DNA of 64,000 bases from Symsagittifera roscoffensis (lineage: Eukaryota; Xenacoelomorpha; Acoela; Convolutidae), in contig NC_087062.1 of the NCBI RefSeq assembly GCF_963678635.1, positions 15,427,789 through 15,491,788 of the forward strand, written 5' to 3'. How positions within the stretch are numbered: position 1 is the stretch's first letter; the number at the start of each line of letters is the position of its first letter. The position numbers and the translations under genes are program-made. Below the pieces are notes generated by a model. The model made no database searches, was not told where the DNA came from, and worked only from the letters and a program-made list of their open reading frames with translations. Below, one piece after another: positions 33,801 to 40,799 of the stretch.

Positions 33801-34863
33801 ATGAACAACGAGAGCTTCCTTACTTTTCCGCACTCCGTAAAAAGAGAAAATAATTAAATTATAATAGCAAAATTATAATTAATTATAAGCGCCAATTTCA
33901 GATGTTTGAACTATTTATAATCCAATGTAACGATAACATTTTGGTGTCATTTTAAGAAAATATAATCAATTGCAATTGATTATAATTTTCTGAAAACTCT
34001 TATAAATCTTATGATCTATGTTAATAGATTATAATCCTTTTTTCTATCAAATTATTACCTCATAAAAAAATCAATTATAATGAATTATAATTTAGCTAAT
34101 CTGCATGAAAACACAGTAAATACCAAATTTATTTTAAGTTTAGGCTGTAATGTAAGTACAAAATTACAGTTTCTTTTAGTTCATCAGTTCCCCTAATTCA
34201 TGCACCTGCAGGTGGGATGTAGGTAGAATTCACCTTCTGGTGACAAGTGGGTATAGGTAGGATGCAGATACAGGTGACAGGTGGGTGTAAGTGGGATGCA
34301 CCTTCTGGATTATAATTCAAACAAATTTGAGAAATGTTTTTAATTCTTCGATTATAATCGATTATAATAAATTATAATTTTTTATTGTTTCGCAAGATAG
34401 TAGCATTATAATCCATTTTTAATCAATTATAATCAATTCTTCTTGAAATTTATGAAGACTGACAATAAAAATCCCTTACAATCTATTAATTTCTCTTTCT
34501 ACTGAGTGCGGGTTGGTCTATTTTTTTTCTCATGGTACTTAACATAGCGTGTTGAGAGATGGCATGGAATGAAAATCTCAAAAAGCACTTCAAAATTTTT
34601 TTTTTTGGAGTTTTATCTTTTTTAAAGCAAACACTACTCCATAGACCTTAAAAAGCAAGCAGTCTTGATACGAGTTGTCATTTTTCTAGTAACAAATTTC
34701 GACTCACCGTCTCTGTCTGCGTCAAGTACTCTGAACAGGTGTTTTGAGATGGATTCCGGGTCCCCGTGGGGGAACTTTTTCCTGAAGGTGTACATGAAGT
34801 CCTTCAGAGACATGTAGCCGCGCGGGAAGTCAATCATGAATCCATCAAACCACGCAATCAATT
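12656..34863 (-). CDS. Neuronal calcium sensor-like EF-hand protein (partial, first exon missing)
   Basis: Minus-strand exons in transcript order are 34863-34708 (with a second copy at 32996-32841), 25251-25106 and 12859-12656 (TGA). Phases fit: the EF1/2 exon leaves one base, EF3 starts with two and ends in phase 0, and the last exon starts in phase 0. Together they give about 167 residues of the recoverin/NCS-1/hippocalcin fold: cryptic EF1 (GFMIDFPRG), EF2 spanning a splice (DADRD-D-KISFRE), EF3 (DIDGDKKLAKQE) and a weak EF4 (DKQRKGYLTYME). The family are small Ca2+ switches acting on kinases, channels or cyclases at membranes. The N-terminal exon with the usual myristoylation Gly was not found between 35 kb and the end. 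Introns of 7.6-12 kb hold an LTR element and a satellite. The gene is convergent with the membrane-protein gene. Confidence 0.85.
12860..13866. other. Intron segment without genes
   Basis: AT-rich intron of the calcium-sensor gene. It contains a dispersed repeat (13405-13495) related to 27800-27890, sharing TGGAGTTTGCCTTCC, and a short duplicated A-rich unit (about 13565-13670, GGAAAAAATTTTAGA plus A/C runs). No coding exon was seen. Confidence 0.6.
13871..14253 (-). repeat. 3' LTR of the envelope-bearing element
   Basis: Direct repeat of 24686-25064. On the plus strand it begins TGAGTTATG and ends GGTTCCA. It contains a perfect 12-bp stem with 4-base loop CAAG at 14104-14131. The purine-rich tract expected next to it on the minus strand is weak (GGATGGG). 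Confidence 0.88.
14254..15779. other. 3' non-coding region of the LTR element
   Basis: No coding frame seen. At 15530-15710 the motif TTTACTGCT or TTTATTGCT occurs five times with spacings of 25-65 bp, and GTGGGCGAG occurs twice at 15461-15500. These may be regulatory or replication-related repeats of the element. Confidence 0.4.
15780..16444 (-). pseudogene. 3'-most coding remnant of the LTR element, membrane-protein-like
   Basis: The minus frame has NCTVHTKSCYELNKHART (two Cys and an N-glycosylation sequon) and runs on through LNVDKSRPLIVPHEF and EVPILDFIYNT, then after breaks a hydrophobic stretch (HSFLFIVLSFFFIGTII) before the non-coding 3' region. It lies outside the duplicated units. 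It looks like the ectodomain and anchor end of a glycoprotein. Whether it belongs to the same gene as the duplicated part is unclear. Confidence 0.45.
17314..17682 (-). pseudogene. Pro/Ser/Asn-rich ORF of the LTR element, copy A
   Basis: 122 codons, the counterpart of 20904-21224, with the same SPSIESDTNSNTTVY core and the PPTFSQPPFQPIHS motif. Conservation of the frame in both copies suggests it was coding when the duplication arose. Confidence 0.4.
17902..18114 (-). pseudogene. ORF with in-frame EYFQHQSI repeats (LTR element, copy A)
   Basis: The frame contains the block EYFQHRSIKFL, EYFQHQSIK, YFQHQSID, from a plus-strand repeat (TTGATTGATGTTGAAAATATT) at about 17965-18055. Copy B (21556 region) has a single unit, so the expansion happened after the internal duplication. 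It follows the anchor region. Confidence 0.45.
18336..19698 (-). pseudogene. Envelope-like glycoprotein remnant, copy A
   Basis: The minus frame opens at 19698 with MYLLKILIFQTLFFNFSEC, a good signal peptide, followed by a Cys- and Pro-containing ectodomain-like sequence (19698-19441) that continues in other frames to about 18340. Invertebrate LTR elements often carry envelope glycoproteins captured from viruses; signal peptide, cysteines and position before the 3' LTR fit, but I cannot name the class. It is broken by frameshifts, a stop near 19441 and the 620-bp deletion. Inferred role would have been membrane fusion; this copy cannot make a full protein. Confidence 0.5.
20904..21224 (-). 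pseudogene. Pro/Ser/Asn-rich ORF of the LTR element, copy B
   Basis: 106 codons opening MDPSIDQFPTQPTF and containing a His-rich LNHHHN and a PPTFSQPPFQPIHS stretch. A near-identical frame lies at 17314-17682 in copy A. It follows the putative membrane anchor in transcript order, so it may be a cytoplasmic extension or a separate small gene. Low complexity; no domain recognised. Confidence 0.4.
21617..23830 (-). pseudogene. Envelope-like glycoprotein remnant, copy B
   Basis: Frames in order are 23643-23335 (cysteine-containing ectodomain), 23191-22982 (with CKNDQGFC and EDTCTTFHVAKY), 22586-22296 (ESLHQLCELERTQ and a GYLLSGNRS stretch) and 21916-21617 (FLGWPYNILEKL and LGFLFSLLKEI, hydrophobic and probably a membrane anchor). 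Several frameshifts separate them. The same segments are in copy A except the deleted third. Assignment as envelope-like rests on architecture and sequence impression, not on a search. Confidence 0.5.
24202..24670 (-). pseudogene. First ORF of the LTR element (Ser/Thr/Pro-rich, broken)
   Basis: An ATG overlapping the primer-site region opens a frame of 99 codons rich in Ser, Thr, Pro, Gln and Asn, continued after a frameshift by a second frame (24477-24202) with TFLTQFHKHQF-like sequence. It holds the position of gag, but no nucleocapsid motif is present. Part of it (20040-20240) is repeated in the left internal copy. Function unknown. Confidence 0.45.
24666..24683 (-). promoter_or_regulatory. 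Candidate tRNA primer-binding site
   Basis: The minus strand reads TGGTACGACCGAAATGAA starting two bases inside the right LTR. A TGG start at this position is what pairing to a tRNA 3' CCA end requires. I could not assign the tRNA. It supports the minus orientation of the element. Confidence 0.55.
24686..25064 (-). repeat. 5' LTR of the envelope-bearing element
   Basis: Direct repeat of 13871-14253. The central part is identical between copies; most differences cluster in the first 100 plus-strand bases. The 12-bp hairpin is conserved at 24919-24946. It is followed by CAAC at 25065, the second half of the 4-bp target duplication. Confidence 0.88.
25106..25251 (-). CDS. Calcium-sensor exon with the end of EF2 and EF3
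   Basis: The acceptor is TATTATACAG and the donor AAG|GTGATT. It encodes KISFREFMLN (second half of the EF2 loop), the RGTPEERL linker typical of NCS proteins, and EF3 loop DIDGDKKLAKQE with Asp at 1, 3 and 5 and Glu at 12. Position 6, usually Gly, is Lys. An LTR element ends about 40 bp beyond the donor. Confidence 0.88.
25465..25914. mobile_element. hAT-type MITE with perfect 8-bp target duplication
   Basis: The element 25473-25906 (434 bp) starts CAGGGGCGGATCTAGG and ends CCTCTAAATCCGCTACTG, imperfect terminal inverted repeats. It is flanked on both sides by CGTTATGA (25465-25472 and 25907-25914). An 8-bp duplication with CAG...CTG ends is the hAT superfamily signature. It has no coding capacity, carries G runs near the right end and internal GGCCAAAAATGGATTTCTT, and lies 220 bp upstream of the EF3 exon in transcript terms. 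Confidence 0.9.
25915..27400. other. Intron segment with TATAATC-rich patches, no genes
   Basis: Contains clusters of ATAATCCATTATAATC-like words (25915-26045 and 26620-26685), a C-rich pyrimidine patch at about 26150-26440, and otherwise plain AT-rich sequence. Nothing coding was seen. Confidence 0.55.
27405..27500. repeat. Short tandem repeat of about 43 bp
   Basis: AAATTCTGCTCAATTAGTGC plus an A-rich continuation occurs twice in tandem (27410 and 27450), with a degraded third unit (AAATCTGCGCAAAA). Confidence 0.6.
28075..29860. repeat. Satellite array, about 300-bp monomers, six copies
   Basis: Anchor GGCAGTGG falls at 28166, 28466, 28749, 29051, 29353 and 29655, spacings 300, 283, 302, 302 and 302. 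Each monomer contains three GCCCTGC words about 20 bp apart, a GTACTTCAAGTGGATGG segment and an AATTACTTAAGAAC segment. Monomers 3 and 5 share one set of variants (CTGACCATTAAA, TTCAAAAGG), while 1, 2, 4 and 6 share another (CTGGCC[A/G]ACAAAC, TTCAAGTGG). It lies within the calcium-sensor intron. Confidence 0.92.
29861..31271. other. Intron segment, nothing recognised
   Basis: Unique AT-rich sequence between the satellite and the tandem duplication. Short frames have no splice context. Confidence 0.6.
32340..32460. repeat. GGTGGGTGTAGGT-type minisatellite
   Basis: Variants of GGTGGG[T/G]GTAGGTAGAAT and GTGGGTATAGGTAGGATGC recur three times, framed by CACCTGCAGGTG and CACCTTCTGG words. It is repeated at 34200-34315 in the right duplication unit. 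Clearly richer in GC than its surroundings. Confidence 0.6.
32841..32996 (-). CDS. EF1/EF2 exon of the calcium sensor, copy A (altered donor)
   Basis: 156 bp, acceptor CTGAAACAG. It encodes LIAWFDGFMIDFPRG, FRKKFPHGDPES and HLFRVLDADRD. The coding bases match copy B at 34708-34863, but the donor reads GTCAGT where copy B has GTGAGT. It lies at the end of the left unit of a 1.86-kb tandem duplication. Either copy would splice in phase to the EF3 exon; using both in series would not give a normal NCS protein. Confidence 0.82.
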
Positions 34864-34995
34864 CTGTTTCAGTTAGGTCAAGTTAACAGGTGTTTCATTT
34901 TGAAATTTAAATATTTTTAGCGGGTCCATAAAAAATAATTGGCCTGGCGAGTAAAACGCAATTGACTGGATCATGATCAGAGTTGAAATGTACGA
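33129..34995. repeat. Right unit of the 1.86-kb tandem duplication
   Basis: Same content as 31272-33128, with scattered single-base differences and small indels (for example an extra ATCGATTATAATAA around 34357). The unit ends at GATTCA (34996), the same hexamer that opens each unit, so the junction shows a 6-bp microhomology. Confidence 0.92.
34708..34863 (-). CDS. EF1/EF2 exon of the calcium sensor, copy B (consensus donor)
   Basis: Same 156-bp exon as copy A, with consensus donor GTGAGT and the same acceptor. EF1 is cryptic, as in the family (no proper loop; DFPRG). The EF2 loop starts DADRD and is completed by the EF3 exon, giving Asp at position 6 where Gly is usual. The upstream exon should end with one base to complete the Glu or Lys codon xAA. 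Confidence 0.85.
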
Positions 34996-34996
34996 G

Positions 34997-36430
34997 ATTC
35001 AATTAAGGTACACAACACATAAACAAAACCAACGCCTCGATATCTATCTTGTATTTGGCCCGTAAAAAAGCTAAAATTATAGTTTGATGTGTTAACTTGC
35101 TTCCTTTTTTGTTGTATCTCGTTTCATTCAGGAGATATTGAAGGTCTCTTTGATCAATTTTTCCGTGCGAACTTCCCATTTTCTCTAATTTTTGATACTG
35201 AACAGTTGTTTGTAGTGGCTCACCATCTATGGCTTTTCAAGAAAGTCTTTTCACTGGCTTTTACATGTAATTTGTATTTGATTTTATTATCTCATGCATT
35301 TCTCTTTTGATGCTTGAATTATGTAATGGGTAAAGTTGTTTATAACAGTGCTTTAAAACCTTTGTACACGACTGTTTCATGAAAGTTGCATCCTAACTTT
35401 GTATATGATCAAGAAAAAACAGCATAAGCTCAAATGCTGTTTACCAACCAAAAATCATTTTCGTGATCAAATTTGAAGACAGGATTTTTCACACTATGAA
35501 TGTTTGCTCTATTTAGAGTTTTAAATTTATCTTTTTATGCAAATTAGGGATTTTTACGCTCGGGAATCCCTTTGCATATTTTGCAGCAACTTTATGCTTC
35601 ATTTTATTCTAGAATTACAAGCTCAAAATTGAGCACTCCTGTTTTCTCTCATTTATTGGACACTATTCACAGAAAAATAAGCACTAAGCAAAGGTGAAAA
35701 GGTGATCACGATTGGCTCACAGAAATTTGCATACTGCTCAAAAAACGAGTATAAAAGCAAAGCTGAAAACTTCCAAAAACACAACGCTCCGTTTTAACAA
35801 AAGAGTAACTAACTCAACCCCAACCTTTGGAAGCCAAGGGACAGAAGTTCGGAGTTCAACCTTTCTAACCTCCTACATAATAAAACTTAACTCAATCCTA
35901 TGTATCTAATCAAAATATTTTGTTTGATAAAAAGTCTAAATAAATGAATACTTTTCTAAAAGTAGAACGGACATCTTATTAACTAGCAGCGCTAGCCCCG
36001 CGTATTAGGATAATTATTCAGCTAGTATAATGAATTGATGTGACCAGTGAGGCTTAAATTTATTGGGTAAAATTTTTCGCAATCTCTAAAGAGAGAACGA
36101 ATTGCCAAAGTAAATTCTCAAGGACAGAGAATTTTTTGTACTTTCTCTAAAAAGAAGAGAAATCTGTCAAGTTCCAAAAAGAAAACGAAATGTCAATTGA
36201 TATACCAAAACAAGAGAAACTGTTGTCTTTCTCAAGAAAGAGAGATTTCATAAGTTTCAAAGAGGGAACTCAAACTAGAGTAAAAATTTTAAAATTTCTT
36301 CTATACTATAGTTTTAACGTCTTTTTTTATTCTACCCTATGCTTTAAACATTTCTCTTAATTTCTGAAAAATTGAAAAAAAAAAGGTGACGTTCGATTCA
36401 CGCATCCGAATTCGTCCCCTGTGACCTTTT
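34997..36430. other. Non-coding segment, no supported gene
   Basis: AT-rich. Open stretches at 35089-35310 and 35712-35909 lack convincing splice sites or domains. Runs of AAAGAGAGAAC-type purine words occur at about 36080-36270. Confidence 0.5.
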
Positions 36431-36432
36431 CA

Positions 36433-36536
36433 GGGAACGATCCATACCAAAGGGCAACTGGTTTTGGAGTTCAGTTCACAGTAAAACAATCTAGGGCAAA
36501 GACCCGCCGATGCCGGTATGCTGGCCAACTATTCGT
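36433..36536 (+). CDS. Possible exon truncated by the assembly gap
   Basis: The acceptor CTTTTCAG opens an exon-like frame (NDPYQRATGFGVQFTVKQ, then basic residues) that continues into the N run. The other two frames are closed. The family is not recognised; it may belong with the terminal exon at 53213. Confidence 0.35.
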
Positions 36537-36736
36537 NNNNNNNNNNNNNNNNNNNNNNNNNNNNNNNNNNNNNNNNNNNNNNNNNNNNNNNNNNNNNNNN
36601 NNNNNNNNNNNNNNNNNNNNNNNNNNNNNNNNNNNNNNNNNNNNNNNNNNNNNNNNNNNNNNNNNNNNNNNNNNNNNNNNNNNNNNNNNNNNNNNNNNNN
36701 NNNNNNNNNNNNNNNNNNNNNNNNNNNNNNNNNNNN
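36537..36736. other. Assembly gap (200 N)
   Basis: Exactly 200 N bases, a conventional fixed-length scaffold gap; true distance unknown. Reading frames that span it are meaningless. Confidence 0.99.
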
Positions 36737-39700
36737 CAAAACACTTGATACTACTTGAGAAACAGTTGTGGATTCCGTGCCAAACTTTGCTTGTCATTAC
36801 TGGAAGTGGATTCCGCGGTTAACTTTTCAATGGAATTCACTATTTTTTACTATTAAAACTGTGTTTTATACTTTTTCACACTTTGCTCAGTATCAAATCA
36901 AAGAAAATAACAAAATCAAAACCGGTGGTAGGCCAGCAGGCCGAAGGGCCAACAAACTGAAATTAACATAACCATTCCAGCAAGCCGAAAGTTACTATTT
37001 TTATGCAGCATAACAACAGATTGCCAATTCTAATATAATTTACGTAATTCTGATGTGAATTCGGCTTCAAGATATGGTGGTTGTAGATATGGTGGTTTGT
37101 TGCATATCCGTCATTTGATCAAAAACTGCGATGTTTGCTCTGATTTTTAGTTATAGACCACTCTCATTGAGAATCATTGAAAGTTTGTCATTATTTAACT
37201 CTTGTTTTTCGCTTCTCAAGAGCTTTCTAATGCGAGCCCTTATTTTTAGCTACTAAACTAAGTCAAACTTCAATTCAAATGATAAAATTTGCAGCTGCTT
37301 ACAGCCAAGAAGTTAGCCGGTTGTTTTTTACGTCATACAAAAAAGTACGCTAACAATCGCTCCTACTAAAAAAAATTAATTATAAGAGAGGGAAAAATGC
37401 ATAAAAAAATGCATGAAAAAATGTTTTTTCATTACTTTTATTTTTGGTCGTTTTATTGAGGAGGATGAATTAAGCTTATCATGTGCCCAAAATGAAGATT
37501 GTCATCAAAAGTCATTGTGTTATTGTGTTAAAGTCATTGTGTTATTGTATGCTCATTACAACTAAAGGCCAAAAACATAAAATGTTTCAAAACAAAAAAG
37601 CTGGTGCAGATACATTGATTTTTCTAAATGTAAATAGCAAGTTCGTTTACATTGGAGCGATGCATGGATACTCCGATCAGCTTTAACTAGTGTGCTTGTG
37701 AAGCGTTCTCTAAAAAATTTTCTGTGTAGAGCCCAATAATGTGTATTCTAGGTCTGGGGAGGATCCAAGACATTGGTTTTGCAATGGTTAGCAGGATTCC
37801 GAACTTACCAAGCTCTCAATAGATTTATCAAGATATCAGCAGAAACTGCCCAGATCTTAAAAATCCAGAGATCATCAACGCCTCGGCGGAATGACTTGCA
37901 GTTTTTTTTACGTTGGCAAGATTTTCCCCGAAACAAAATTTTAATTTCAAAATATTGCCCGGATTACCAAATTATACAAATGTCCAAGATCAAAGCTTGT
38001 AGGCATAATGAACCTTAGTGTTTTTTGCTTCGCTCAGACAAGTATTTTGTGGTCCTTCGTTTTTTGAAAAATGAACGCGCTGGTATTTAAAGGCTTAATG
38101 TCCAGATCTCTGTCACGTCATGCTTGTGATACAAAAAGTGCTTTTTTCGTATTGTTTTCAGGCGGTAATTGCACCATGAATTGTAAAAGGCGTACTTGGT
38201 TGTCAAAATTTTGATCAAAAAGTTTTGACTAAGCAGATGCACATTTAAATTTACCATGTAAATCCTTTTTTAACGCTCATTCTTTCTTTCACTTTTTGTG
38301 GCCATGCGTTTTTTGAAAAATGAACGCGCTGGTATTTATAGGATTAATGTCCAGATCTCTGTAACGTCATGCTTGTGACAGAAAAAATGCTTTTTTTCGT
38401 TTTGTTTTTCTGCGGTAATTGCACCATGAATTGTAAAAGGCGTACTTGGTTGCCAACTTTTTGACTTTTGAATTTTTTTGACTAACCAAATGCACATTTA
38501 AACAACCATGTAAATCCTTTTTTAACGCTCACGCTTTCTTTCACTTAGAGTTTCAGATAGCCTGCATTCGAATTCGAAAACTACAGTGTTTATAGCTCGA
38601 CCACTTTGAACATTTAAAGCATTATCTATCTTTATAGGATCCCCTTTTTGTTTTTTATACAAGCTTACTTCTGCCAAGTTCCAAATGGATAATATTTTCA
38701 TTTTGGCACTTTCCCTGGCAACTATCAGGTACTTATGTGGAGTTCATCATTAAGATATTTTATAGTCTTACACAAACTGACACTAGGGATCTTTTTAACT
38801 ATTTCACCCCTGACGAAGAGGTAGGAAACCTCTAAAACTGGAATAACGATTATAGGCATACATATGCGAATTTCATACCTAACAACGAACCCCCCATTGC
38901 AATAAGGGGGCGTGGGTAGTTGAATAGGACTGGTATTGGCCTGCTGTTTACCAGCTTCAATTAAATTTTATTTCCTAAATTTCTCAATATACACAAATTT
39001 TTCCGAAGGGTCCCCCTTTGGTATAAATTTACTACATCCATTTTAGGCTGACCAACCTCAAAATTTTTTTCTATAGGCGCTTTTGGCTAATTATAATCAA
39101 ACTTGCTGCTTTCTGATTGGTCGAAAAATCGAACTATTTAATAGTTACCCTTGTTTGAAAGGGTTGGGTAATTGCTAAGCAGCTCCAAGATTCGCAGTAA
39201 GCTACGGAAACGAAGTACTAGTCTCACCAGTTTTGCTGGGAAGGAGAAATATCGAGAACACTGAATATCCTGAACATCCATGGTTTGCTGGGTTTTACAA
39301 AGTAAGTTAACTTAAAGTCTGTTGCAGGTTTTCTAACGCAGAAATTGCGCGTAAGTAAATTGAAAATCTGTTATCTTAACTTCGGCTTCTTATAAACTTT
39401 TTAGCTCTGATAATCAATTATAACCAAAATGATCAATCATATTACCTCTATTAATCTAGCTCCTATCTCATCGAAAATTAGAAAAAACTAGAGCAAGGTT
39501 GTAGATGTGCAATAAGCTTAGTTAACGTAGCAAATTTTAATTCACAAAAAATCAAACTATTTTGGTGCAAATTTACCAAACTTACCCTACACCCGTTTAA
39601 GAGGTTAATTCTTGGTACCAAGTTTTCCGCCTGGAAACCAGTACGCAGCATGAAGAAAGCAATTTAATTAGTGGGCGGAATAATTTAAGTGCGCAATTAA

Positions 39701-40450
39701 CCACCCTCTTGTTTTGAAAGGCCGAAAGGCTTTAAAGGATTTTTTTCTCCTATTTCTGAAAAGATCGCGATGGAAAAAGTACTTAACGGGATTGAGGAGG
39801 CCCCCTTCAACTTTTTTGACAATTTTTTTTCCGAAAAAGCTATCTTTTACTCTCATTTTATTAAAATGGGAGTAAAAACTGAATCTTTGGCTCGTTGACC
39901 ATGTTTGGCAAAACTTTCTACGCAACACAGGCATTTTTTTTGGAACAAATATGCTGTTTGTGGGAAATTTTTTGAAGGTTCTTACACAAAATTTTGTTTT
40001 GCCCCGCTCACAAAGTTATTGAACTAGGATACAAAAACGCCACAAAAAAATTTTAGACTTGACCGGCTACAGTTTTTTTGGCTCTAATGTTTCCTAATTT
40101 ATGTGATCGGAAAATTCCAACATTTTGTGATCGGGTCAAAACAAGATTTCTGTAAAAACCTTCTAAAAATACTCACAAACAGCATTAATTTCCTCAAAGT
40201 TGCTTGCTGTGTAAAACATTAGTCAAATCCGGTCATTTCAATAGAATGAGGCTGATCTGGAAAAAAATTTGACCAAGTTCAAAAGAAAGCTCCAAAACTA
40301 AAAATTTTAATTGAAACTATAATCATTAATGGTCCAGAATTAACGTCCAACAAGAATCTAATCATAAATGTAGTATCAATTTATTCTGCGTAATTTGTTC
40401 ACAGAGCTACTGATTCAACGAATCTTTTCTCAGAGCCAACTTTCCACTTA
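36737..40450. other. Intergenic or intronic DNA with repeats
   Basis: Holds a 249-bp tandem duplication (38058-38555), a small duplicated word AAGTCATTGTGTTATTGT at 37509-37550, fragments resembling the 25473 MITE near 38890-39080 (AAGGGTCCCCCTTTGGT, CCATTTTAGGCTGACC) and no supported exon. A short GC-richer patch at 37741-37900 is open in one frame but has no clear splice partners. Confidence 0.5.
38058..38555. repeat. Tandem duplication, period 249 bp
   Basis: CGTTTTTTGAAAAATGAACG occurs at 38058 and 38307, followed in both by TGTCCAGATCTCTGT, GGCGGTAATTGCACC or its variant, and CCATGTAAATCC. Function unknown. Confidence 0.85.
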
Positions 40451-40608
40451 AGTAATATATGTCGGGGCAAAATCGGGTGGACGGGGGGTGGTGACCTCCA
40501 TGTAGTAATATAGGCTATAGAGTATCCGGTCAACACTCTTTGTAATATTACAAGGAAGCGATTTTCTAATGTATTGAGATAGGTTTCACTGTTTAGATGG
40601 TAAGATGG
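40451..40608 (+). repeat. Left terminal inverted repeat of the Polinton-like element
   Basis: Begins AGTAATATATGTCGGGGCAA, contains CTATAGAGTATCCGG and ends near GATGGTAAGATG. All three words recur in the same order on the opposite strand at 53162-53015. Confidence 0.8.
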
Positions 40609-40799
40609 TAGCGTTTAGATGGCAGGATAGCAGCTTTTAAATGTATGCTATCACATTCAATTTCCCGTTTAGAATAAAAGTATCTTATTCCCTTTTAGTT
40701 TGTTCAATAAATGCAACAGCATGATAAATGGTTTTTAATCCTCTATTAAATGACTTCAAATTCACTGCCTCATCCCTTATTTGTCGACATTTGGCCAGC

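Noticed and set aside
36421-36822. Reading frames running through the N gap
   Set aside because: Unknown bases were translated as X; only the 36433-36536 part has any support.
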